Source: an uncultured Clostridia bacterium (lineage in GTDB: Bacteria; Bacillota; Clostridia; Christensenellales; DTU072). Taken from it: a DNA stretch of 6,358 nt. Below the pieces are notes generated by a model that worked only from the letters and a program-made list of their open reading frames with translations, searched no databases and was not told the origin of the DNA. The stretch spans positions 1 through 6,358 of the forward strand of contig CAKQTC010000031.1 of NCBI GenBank assembly GCA_934274515.1, in the 5' to 3' direction. Shown here piece by piece: positions 1 through 5,522 of this stretch. Each line of letters begins with the position of its first letter. The stretch's first letter is position 1. The translations under genes were made by a program, and so were the position numbers.

Positions 1-480
1 ATGGATATTTGGGATGATATTAAAACCGAATACATAACTACGGGCATCGGTACACGGCCGCTTGCTGCAAAATATAAGGTATCGTACAGTACCTTGCGCA
101 AACGTGCGGCGAGGGAGCAGTGGGCGCAGGAAAGGGCGCAGTTTAGGACGCAGAGGGGTGCAGACCGTGTGCAGGCACAGCGAGAGATAGAATATCAGGA
201 ATACAAAAGCCTATTAGAGGCCGCTGGGCTGCTTTCAAGCAAGATATGCAGCGCCGTAGCGCAGATAACGGACGAGGATATATTGAAAGATAAACGCGGC
301 TTACGCAGCCTTACAGGGGCTATGAAAGATTTAGCCGATATTCAGGGCGTGAAGTGCGACGCGGACAAGCGAGAACAGGAAGCGCGGATCAAGAACCTCG
401 AACGCCAGGCAGCGCCGGATGCGCAGCCGGAACCGGTGCGCGTTATCATTGCCGGAGCGGACGGATTTTGCAGTAAGTAG
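1..480 (+). CDS. Terminase small subunit (probable)
   Basis: The 159-residue product is probably the small terminase subunit, which recognises phage DNA and regulates the large subunit during packaging. Residues about 18-41 (RPLAAKYKVSYSTLRKRA and on to RxQW) form a helix-turn-helix typical of phage small terminases. The middle (about 60-118) is predicted mostly helical, which would suit oligomerisation, and the tail from about 120 is charged and then proline/alanine-rich. Placement directly before an unmistakable large terminase, only 2 bases away, is the strongest support. The ATG lies at the first base of the window, so its ribosome binding site is not visible and a start further upstream cannot be excluded. 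Sequence alone does not place it in a named subfamily; another HTH regulator is possible but unlikely here. Confidence 0.8.
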   Translation: MDIWDDIKTEYITTGIGTRPLAAKYKVSYSTLRKRAAREQWAQERAQFRTQRGADRVQAQREIEYQEYKSLLEAAGLLSSKICSAVAQITDEDILKDKRGLRSLTGAMKDLADIQGVKCDADKREQEARIKNLERQAAPDAQPEPVRVIIAGADGFCSK

Positions 481-482
481 CT

Positions 483-1940
483 ATGCCGGAATACAGTATT
501 GATTATTTGAGCCCCACGCAGCGTGAGTTCTTGCAGGCTGCTGCAAAGTATGTTTTCTTCGGCGGTGCGCGAGGCGGCGGTAAAAGCTTTGTTGTGCGTG
601 TTGCCGCTGTGCTGTACTGCTTCAAATACCCCGGCATAACGTGCATGATAATCCGTAAAACGTACCCTGAATTGCAGGAAAACCACATTGTGCCGCTTAC
701 AAGGGATTTGCACTGCTACGCGCCCGAAAAGGCGCAGAGGCTTGCGCAATACAACGATCAGAAGAAGGTTATCGTTTTCCCGAACGGCAGCCGCATTTTG
801 TTCAGGTACTGCGATACGGATAAGGATGCGGAGCGCTTTCAGGGCACTGAAACGGATATTTTGTTTATTGATGAGGGCACACATCAAACGGAGGAGCGTT
901 TTCGTAAGCTTACAGCCTGCGTGCGCGGCGCGAATAACTTTCCACACCGCATTTATGTTACCTGTAACCCCGGCGGTGTGGGCCATAGCTGGGTTAAACG
1001 GCTGGCGATAGATCGCGTTTACAAGAGCGGGGAAAACCCCGGCGATTACACTTTTATTCAAAGCAAGGTGACGGACAACAAGCCTCTGATGGATGCCGAT
1101 CCCGATTACATACGCAAGCTTGAAGCACTGCCGCCTAAGCTGCGAAAGGCGTGGCTTGAGGGAGAGTGGGATATATTCGATGGCGCGTTCTTCGAGGACT
1201 TCCGTGCAGCGCCCGACAGACTGTTGTGCGAAAAGGCGGGAATAACGCCCGAAGAGGCAATAGAGCAGCGCCGGTACACGCATGTTATCCCGGCGTTTGA
1301 ACTCAACTCCGGGCAGTCACGCGGCTGGACGATATACAGATCATACGACTTTGGCTACAATAAGCCGTTTAGCTGCGCATGGTGGGCTATCGATTATGAT
1401 GGTGTACTTTATCGCATATTGGAGCTGTACGGCTGCACGGATACGCCGAACGAGGGCGTTAAGTGGACACCGGACGAGCAGTTTAAACGCATTAAGGAAA
1501 CGGAAGATACACACCCATGGTTAAAGGGCAGAAAGATATTAGGCGTGGCCGACCCTTCAATATGGGATGTATCACGCGGTGTATCGGTTGCGGAAACTGC
1601 CGAGAAGTACGGCGTATACTTCGACCCCGGAGACAACAAGCGGCTTGCAGGCTGGATGCAGTGCCATTACAGGCTACAATTTGATACAAACGGCTTTCCG
1701 CGCTTGTATATATTCGATAACTGCAAGGGCTTTATACGCACGATACCGCTTTTGATGTACGATGAGCACAAGCCGGAGGACTTGGATACCTCGCTTGAAG
1801 ATCATATCGCCGATGAGTGGCGCTATATGTGCATGGCGCGGCCTGTAAAGCCGATAATACCCGAAAAACCGCGCGAGATCATTTCCGATCCGCTCAATCA
1901 ATTCAAAAAGGATGGATACAAAGCAAATGGATATCACTAA
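483..1940 (+). CDS. terL: Terminase large subunit (packaging ATPase/nuclease)
   Basis: This 485-residue protein is the motor of DNA packaging: an N-terminal ATPase translocates DNA through the portal and a C-terminal RNase H-like nuclease cuts it. The Walker A loop is GGARGGGKS (27-35), Walker B is ILFIDE (126-131), and the coupling motif is TCNP (160-163). The nuclease acidic residues fit D289 (SYDFGYNKP), D357 (GVADPS) and D444 in DHIADEWRYM (440-449), so both domains look intact. Length is normal for the family. The ATG follows the small-terminase stop by 2 bases and has no clear Shine-Dalgarno sequence, which suggests reinitiation. No alternative methionine precedes Walker A. The 3' end overlaps the portal reading frame. 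Isoleucine codons lean strongly to ATA (about 16 of 31), unlike the capsid gene. Confidence 0.97.
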   Translation: MPEYSIDYLSPTQREFLQAAAKYVFFGGARGGGKSFVVRVAAVLYCFKYPGITCMIIRKTYPELQENHIVPLTRDLHCYAPEKAQRLAQYNDQKKVIVFPNGSRILFRYCDTDKDAERFQGTETDILFIDEGTHQTEERFRKLTACVRGANNFPHRIYVTCNPGGVGHSWVKRLAIDRVYKSGENPGDYTFIQSKVTDNKPLMDADPDYIRKLEALPPKLRKAWLEGEWDIFDGAFFEDFRAAPDRLLCEKAGITPEEAIEQRRYTHVIPAFELNSGQSRGWTIYRSYDFGYNKPFSCAWWAIDYDGVLYRILELYGCTDTPNEGVKWTPDEQFKRIKETEDTHPWLKGRKILGVADPSIWDVSRGVSVAETAEKYGVYFDPGDNKRLAGWMQCHYRLQFDTNGFPRLYIFDNCKGFIRTIPLLMYDEHKPEDLDTSLEDHIADEWRYMCMARPVKPIIPEKPREIISDPLNQFKKDGYKANGYH

Positions 1941-3849
1941 TCAGTATGATCCGCTCCGTGCGGAGGTGACGAATGCTCCCGAACAGGCAAACGCCGAGAC
2001 AGCAGCGCAGATAATGGGCGTTAAGGCGATAGGCGAACAGCAGATAAACGAGCTTATGCAGGTGCTTACAAAGTACCGTGCGGGCAAAAACTCCGTTGAT
2101 AGCCGCATCATAGCCGCTGAAAACTGGTGGAAACTGCGCAACGACGTTGAGGAGGATAAGGCAGGGCATGCAAAGCCCGGCTTCAGGTCGAAAAGCGGCT
2201 GGCTGCACAATGTTATTACCAACAAGCACGCCGACGCTATGGATGCATACCCCGAGCCTAACATACTGCCGCGTGAACAGGGCGATAAGCTTGAGGCGGC
2301 TATGCTTTCAAAGATAATCCCCGTAGTGCTGGAAAAAAACCAGTTCGAAACTACATACAGTAAAATCATGTGGTCAAAGCTGAAAACCGGCACGGGCGTT
2401 TATAAGGTGATTTGGGATAAGAACAAGATGAACGGCTTAGGCGATATCAGCGTTGAGAAGTGCAACATACTCAATCTGTTCTGGGAGCCGGGCGTTGAGG
2501 ATATCCAGCAATCGAAATACTTCTTTGAGGTGGATTTTCAGGACGAGGACGACGTGCGAGAGATGTTCCCGCTTGAGCTGCCGGAGGGCAAGCAGATACC
2601 GCACGACTTTATTACAAGCAAATTCAGCTATGACGATCATGTAGATACAACAAGCAAAGTACCTGTTATCAGCGCATACTACCACAAAAACGGTGTGCTG
2701 CACTACATACTGTTCGTGCCCGGTACTGTACTTTATGCAACGGAAAACGACCCCGAGAGGGCGCTTACAGGCTGGTACGATCACGGCAAGTACCCGTATG
2801 TGTTCGATGCGCTGTTCCACATTGAGGGCAGCCCGTGCGGCTACGGCTATGTAGATTTGTGCAAAGCGCCGCAGACAGAAATCGATCTTTTGAAAACTGC
2901 GTATGTTGAAAATGCCATGGTAGGCGCAAAGCCGCGATACTTCAAGAAAGCAAACTGCGGCGTGAACATAGAGCAGTTTACAAATCTCAATGAATCCATT
3001 GTAAACGTTGAGGGCAGTCTTTCCGAGGATAATCTTGCGCCGATAACGCATGATAACCTTGACGGCAACTATATTGAGATGCTGCAGCTTAGTATAAACG
3101 AGCTGCGTGAGACCTCCGGCAACACGGAGACGGCGACGGGCACAACATCAAGCGGCGTTACGGCCGCATCGGCGATAGCGGCCTTGCAGGAGGCAAGCGG
3201 TAAGGGCAGCAGAGATAGCACCAAAGGCAGCTACAGGGCGTACAGCGAGGTAAACTACCTTGCAATAGAACTGATACGGCAGTTTTACGATGCGCCGCGA
3301 CAGTTCCGCATTCTCGGCGACGGCGGGCAGGAGATGTTTTTAAGCTACTCCAACGAGGGCTTACAGCCTCAGCCGCAGACATTCAGCGGATATGATATCG
3401 GCAGCCGCATCCCGGAGTTTGATATACGCATTGTGCCGCAAAAGCGCACGGCGTACACGAAGATGTCGAACAATGAGCTTGCTTTGCAGTTTTACGGCCT
3501 GGGCTTTTTCAATCCGCAGCAGACTGATCAGGCGCTTGCATGCCTTACAATGATGGATTTTGATAGCATAGATGATATGCGCAAAACCATTAAGCAGAAC
3601 GGAACACTGTTTGAGCGCTTCAATACCCTGCTGCAGGTATCGGCAATGTTGGCGGCAAAGTGCGGCGACGCGAGATCGCTTGCACAGATACAGATGCTTG
3701 CGCAGCAGTCCAACGTGCAGATGCCTACAGTGCAGGTAACGGGAATGCCAGCCGAAGAACCGGCAAACGGCAGAGAGCATGCACAGGTAAGCAATGCCAG
3801 AGCGCAGACGAGAGAGGCGGCAATGCCCGACGGAGGTGCGGCAACATGA
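1912..3849 (+). CDS. Portal protein
   Basis: The 645-residue product is the portal, the dodecameric ring at one capsid vertex that DNA passes through and to which the terminase docks. Supporting features are the position straight after large terminase, the family-typical length, an N-terminal region with NWWKLRN near residue 72, and the segment SGVTAASAIAALQEAS from residue 414. That segment is typical of portals of Bacillota phages with N4-gp56-type capsids. The last 55 or so residues are Gln/Ala-rich and probably disordered. The gene overlaps the large terminase by 29 bases. The start is uncertain: ATG 1912 sits directly on the AAAAAGG tract, while ATG 1927 lies 14 bases beyond AAGGA, so a 640-residue product is equally possible. 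The stop codon overlaps the protease start (ATGA). Confidence 0.92.
   Translation: MDTKQMDITNQYDPLRAEVTNAPEQANAETAAQIMGVKAIGEQQINELMQVLTKYRAGKNSVDSRIIAAENWWKLRNDVEEDKAGHAKPGFRSKSGWLHNVITNKHADAMDAYPEPNILPREQGDKLEAAMLSKIIPVVLEKNQFETTYSKIMWSKLKTGTGVYKVIWDKNKMNGLGDISVEKCNILNLFWEPGVEDIQQSKYFFEVDFQDEDDVREMFPLELPEGKQIPHDFITSKFSYDDHVDTTSKVPVISAYYHKNGVLHYILFVPGTVLYATENDPERALTGWYDHGKYPYVFDALFHIEGSPCGYGYVDLCKAPQTEIDLLKTAYVENAMVGAKPRYFKKANCGVNIEQFTNLNESIVNVEGSLSEDNLAPITHDNLDGNYIEMLQLSINELRETSGNTETATGTTSSGVTAASAIAALQEASGKGSRDSTKGSYRAYSEVNYLAIELIRQFYDAPRQFRILGDGGQEMFLSYSNEGLQPQPQTFSGYDIGSRIPEFDIRIVPQKRTAYTKMSNNELALQFYGLGFFNPQQTDQALACLTMMDFDSIDDMRKTIKQNGTLFERFNTLLQVSAMLAAKCGDARSLAQIQMLAQQSNVQMPTVQVTGMPAEEPANGREHAQVSNARAQTREAAMPDGGAAT
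3832..3837 (+). promoter_or_regulatory. Ribosome binding site of the Prp-like gene
   Basis: GGAGGT lies 8 bases before ATG 3846, within the last codons of the portal gene. It fixes the protease start at 3846, although the frame stays open upstream to 3660. The product from 3846 also begins exactly where Prp proteins do relative to their GHA motif. Confidence 0.85.
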
Positions 3850-4154
3850 TAAATATATCTGTAAAAAGCAAAGAGAACATGATAGAGATATGCGCTCAAG
3901 GCCACGCAAACGCCGCGCCGAAGGGCGAGGATGTTGTCTGCGCGGCGGCGACGATACTTATACGGACGCTTGCGAAAACGCTTGAGGCAGCAGTGCCTGA
4001 TATGGTAAAGACCGATGTTTCGGACGGCAAAGCAGATATAAGGGTAACGGGCTATGATCCCGTGGCGGCTGTTGCAATCGAGACTGTATGCACAGGTTTC
4101 AGGCTTTTGCAGGCGCAATATCCCGAATATATAAAAATTTTTGCAGAAAAATAA
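3846..4154 (+). CDS. prp: Prp-like cysteine protease, probable prohead maturation protease
   Basis: This 102-residue protein matches Prp, the small cysteine protease that in Bacillota removes the N-terminal extension of ribosomal protein L27. The signature GHA (19-21) followed by GEDVVCAAAT (27-36) gives a catalytic pair H20 and C32. Their 12-residue spacing equals that of H22/C34 in Staphylococcus aureus Prp. The C-terminal FRLLQAQYPEYIKI (89-102 region) also resembles the family end, and length is normal. The gene sits in the head module, coupled to portal by ATGA, with scaffold and capsid downstream. Both of those begin with an LQLFA motif like the Prp site in L27, so its likely job is trimming head proteins during maturation; this function is inference. 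A host gene captured by the phage, or a second effect on host L27, is also conceivable. A terminator follows 14 bases after the stop. Confidence 0.9.
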   Translation: MINISVKSKENMIEICAQGHANAAPKGEDVVCAAATILIRTLAKTLEAAVPDMVKTDVSDGKADIRVTGYDPVAAVAIETVCTGFRLLQAQYPEYIKIFAEK

Positions 4155-4167
4155 AAAAAGTGGCTAA

Positions 4168-4197
4168 GGGTGGAGTTACATGCTCCACCCCTTTTTT
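4168..4197 (+). terminator. Rho-independent terminator after the protease gene
   Basis: GGGTGGAG (4168-4175) pairs perfectly over 8 bp with CTCCACCC (4183-4190) around a 7-base loop, followed by one C and six T residues (4192-4197). An A-rich tract precedes it. It would end, or reduce, transcription coming from the terminase-portal-protease block before scaffold and capsid. Confidence 0.85.
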
Positions 4198-4239
4198 ATT
4201 ATGCTTAAAGCGTGGACGCGGAACAAAGTTATTCGTTGT

Positions 4240-4250
4240 TCACCTCCTTT
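4240..4250 (+). promoter_or_regulatory. Anti-Shine-Dalgarno-like segment
   Basis: TCACCTCCTTT in the + strand transcript is identical to the 3' tail of bacterial 16S rRNA (GGATCACCTCCTTT). CCTCCT (4243-4248 region) could pair with the scaffold ribosome binding site AGGAGG at 4442-4447, and CACCTCC with GGAGGTG of the protease site at 3832-3838. A regulatory role is inference. Read on the other strand it is a strong Shine-Dalgarno sequence, but no start codon or frame follows it. Confidence 0.4.
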
Positions 4251-4254
4251 AAGA

Positions 4255-4289
4255 GCCGCCCCGGCAGACGGCGGCATGAGTAGTCTGCC
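4255..4289 (+). ncRNA. Potential H-type RNA pseudoknot or pair of alternative hairpins
   Basis: GCCGCC (4255-4260) pairs with GGCGGC (4270-4275), leaving GGCAGAC (4263-4269) in the loop. That loop segment pairs perfectly with GTCTGCC (4283-4289). Stems of 6 and 7 bp with connecting loops of 2, 0 and 7 bases fit a classic H-type pseudoknot. The 7-bp helix alone, followed by AACC and five T residues (4294-4298), would be a weak terminator. CCGCCC (4256-4261) could also pair with GGGCGG (4304-4309) in the next terminator stem, so an attenuation switch is possible. Confidence 0.45.
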
Positions 4290-4303
4290 AACCTTTTTCC
4301 CCC

Positions 4304-4338
4304 GGGCGGGGTGTCTCCCCCTTCACCCCGTCCTTTTT
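4304..4338 (+). terminator. Second terminator-like hairpin, directly before the tRNA-like element
   Basis: GGGCGGGGTG (4304-4313) pairs with CACCCCGTCC (4324-4333) over 10 bp with one G-T wobble and a 10-base C-rich loop. Five T residues follow (4334-4338). It has the full form of an intrinsic terminator, with no gene between it and the first terminator to explain a second one. It ends 4 bases before the tRNA-like acceptor stem, so it could instead separate or insulate that element. Confidence 0.65.
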
Positions 4339-4342
4339 ATAT

Positions 4343-4409
4343 ACCGCTTTAGTTTAACGGTAAAACGCTCGGAGAGATAGAGATGCAGGTTCGAGCCCTG
4401 CAGGCGGTA
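4343..4409 (+). tRNA. tRNA-like element with a shortened anticodon arm (not a normal decoding tRNA)
   Basis: The acceptor ACCGCTT (4343-4349) pairs with AGGCGGT (4402-4408), 7 bp with one wobble. The D arm is GTTT (4352-4355) with AAAC (4363-4366) and a loop containing GG. The T arm is GCAGG (4385-4389) with CCTGC (4397-4401) around TTCGAGC. The bases for the tertiary core are present: T8-A14, A15-T48, G18G19 with T55C56, and T54-A58. The discriminator is A4409 and CCA is not encoded. Only 18 bases join the D and T stems, against about 22 in a normal tRNA. They form at best CTC/GAG (4368-4370 with 4380-4382) around GGAGAGATA, with no T at position 33, so no anticodon can be assigned. It may be a decayed tRNA or a mimic kept for RNase P/Z recognition. 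It ends 32 bases before the scaffold ribosome binding site. Confidence 0.65.
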
Positions 4410-4441
4410 CGACGGACTCGCCCACCTACGGGCAAATAAAT

Positions 4442-4447
4442 AGGAGG
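4442..4447 (+). promoter_or_regulatory. Ribosome binding site of the scaffold gene
   Basis: AGGAGG, a six-base perfect Shine-Dalgarno sequence, lies 7 bases before ATG 4455. Another ATG at 4449 is followed at once by TAA, giving ATGTAAATG. At 1 base from the Shine-Dalgarno it is too close to start well, so 4455 is the start. Confidence 0.9.
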
Positions 4448-4454
4448 CATGTAA

Positions 4455-5474
4455 ATGCACAACAAATTCAAATGGCTGCAGCTTTTCGCGGACGGTACCG
4501 GCGAGGGCGGAGCAGCCGTCTCGGGCGTCACTTCACCTGCCGCCGCCGGGCAGGACACGGGCGTAAATGCGTCTGCCGTCGCCGGACAGACAGTTGAGCC
4601 GACTCAGGCGGACAGGCTTAGAGTGCTTGGAGTGCCGGAGTCAAAGCTTAAACGGGCGAAATACAGTCAGAAAGCTGCGCCGCAGAAGCAGCAGGAGACT
4701 GCAGCGCAGGCCGCCGCTGCGGAAACACAGGAAGTTACAGAGGAAGCCAAGGACACCGCAAAAAGGCTCAGTTGGGATGAGATCATGGCAGACCCCGAAT
4801 ATAACGGGGAGATGCAGAAGGTAGTAAAGGCCGCAAAGGAAAAGCTCAAAACGTCGGCTGAGGGGCTTGAAAAGCTTGCACCGGCCATTCAGCTTATTGC
4901 GAAGAAATACGGAGTTGATGCATCGGACTACGACGCTGTTTCAAAGGCCGTCGTGGATGATGATGCATACTACGAGGAACGCGCAATGGAGCTGGGCGTT
5001 ACCACCGATGTCGCAAAACAGCTTGATAAATCGGAGAAAATGATGCGAGCCGCCGAGGAGCAGCAGCAGAAGTTTATCAACGAGCAAAAGCTCATGGAGC
5101 ATATCGGGAAGCTTAACAGGCAGGCTATCGAATTGCAGCAGAAGTACCCTGATTTTAATCTCGGCAAGGAGCTTAACAACCCTACCTTCGCACGGCTTAC
5201 CGCGCCTGACCTCAACCTCCCGCTTGAGGACGCTTACGAGCTTGTCCACCGAGAGGAAATCAAGGAGAACATAAGGCAGGCAGCGCTAAAAGCGTCGATA
5301 CAGCAGGTTTCAAATGCGGTGCAGTCCAATAAAAACCGCCCCAATGACGGTGTGAGCAAGTCCTCTAACGCTTCCGTTCAGACGTTTAATTACCAAAACG
5401 CCACGAAAGCACAGCGAGAGGCACTAAAAGCCCGGATAAGATCGGGCGAAAAGATATTCCCCGGTCAGCTTTAA
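4455..5474 (+). CDS. Capsid scaffolding protein (probable) with N-terminal Prp-type cleavage motif
   Basis: This 339-residue, highly charged protein lies immediately before the major capsid gene, the standard scaffold position. Scaffolds guide shell assembly and are then removed. Residues 1-13 contain WLQLFAD (7-13), matching the capsid N-terminus and the Prp site of L27. By analogy cleavage would fall between F11 and A12. An Ala/Gly/Thr-rich and then Gln/Ala-rich linker (about 15-95) looks disordered. SWDEIMADPEY (106-116) resembles a conserved segment of Bacillota phage scaffolds. Residues about 115-300 are largely predicted helical or coiled-coil with many Glu, Lys and Gln. The C-terminus (about 317-339) has a basic helix AQREALKARIR and then SGEKIFPGQL, fitting a capsid-binding end. 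No protease or other enzyme motif is visible. The identification rests on context and composition more than on a unique signature. Confidence 0.8.
   Translation: MHNKFKWLQLFADGTGEGGAAVSGVTSPAAAGQDTGVNASAVAGQTVEPTQADRLRVLGVPESKLKRAKYSQKAAPQKQQETAAQAAAAETQEVTEEAKDTAKRLSWDEIMADPEYNGEMQKVVKAAKEKLKTSAEGLEKLAPAIQLIAKKYGVDASDYDAVSKAVVDDDAYYEERAMELGVTTDVAKQLDKSEKMMRAAEEQQQKFINEQKLMEHIGKLNRQAIELQQKYPDFNLGKELNNPTFARLTAPDLNLPLEDAYELVHREEIKENIRQAALKASIQQVSNAVQSNKNRPNDGVSKSSNASVQTFNYQNATKAQREALKARIRSGEKIFPGQL
4473..4486 (+). repeat. 14-base repeat encoding the LQLFA cleavage motif, copy 1 (scaffold)
   Basis: TGGCTGCAGCTTTT occurs here and again at 5538-5551 near the start of the capsid gene, both in frame and encoding WLQLF. 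Similarity continues past the exact match at the protein level (AD). It reflects a shared processing site, kept by protein selection or recent duplication. Confidence 0.85.
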
Positions 5475-5522
5475 GCGCCCCGTCGTTTCTGCTCGTGGCA
5501 CAGCTATGAAAGGAAACGATAA

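Larger units (their letters stand above)
4155..4454 (+). other. Structured non-coding leader between protease and scaffold genes
   Basis: No credible gene lies in these 300 bases. The open frame from 4180 to 4380 has no ribosome binding site and crosses every hairpin. The stretch is instead packed with RNA structure: a terminator, the hairpin GAACAA/TTGTTC (4221-4226 with 4236-4241), an anti-Shine-Dalgarno-like segment, a possible pseudoknot, a second terminator-like hairpin, a tRNA-like element, and a small GCCC/GGGC hairpin (4420-4423 with 4430-4433). I found no convincing -35/-10 pair for a vegetative sigma factor. TATATA at 4338-4343 has no matching -35 element at normal spacing. Confidence 0.7.

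Noticed and set aside
342..1283. A 313-codon open frame on the minus strand
   Set aside because: It lies opposite the large terminase, whose ATPase motifs prove the + strand frame; the Cys/Arg/Leu-rich translation and lack of a ribosome binding site or domain mark it as a shadow.
2437..3051. A 204-codon open frame on the minus strand inside the portal gene
   Set aside because: Antisense shadow of the portal coding frame with no family resemblance.
3660..3845. Upstream extension of the protease reading frame inside portal
   Set aside because: The GGAGGT at 3832 and the Prp family N-terminus both place the start at 3846; the extension is Arg/Cys-rich out-of-frame portal sequence.
4220..4252. 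A minus-strand gene start suggested by AAAGGAGGTGA read on the reverse strand
   Set aside because: No ATG, GTG or TTG at proper spacing opens a meaningful frame; the GTG within it stops after four codons and the next TTG is 16 bases away.
4338..4343. TATATA as a -10 promoter element for scaffold transcription
   Set aside because: No -35-like hexamer lies 16-18 bases upstream, and the bases belong to the terminator tail and the first base of the tRNA-like stem.
4180..4380. A 66-codon open frame in the intergenic gap
   Set aside because: Its start is in the loop of the terminator, it lacks a ribosome binding site, and it runs through several hairpins and the tRNA-like element.
4449..4454. Minimal start-stop ORF (ATG TAA) before the scaffold ATG
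   Set aside because: It is only 1 base from the Shine-Dalgarno sequence, too close for efficient initiation, so a regulatory role has little support.
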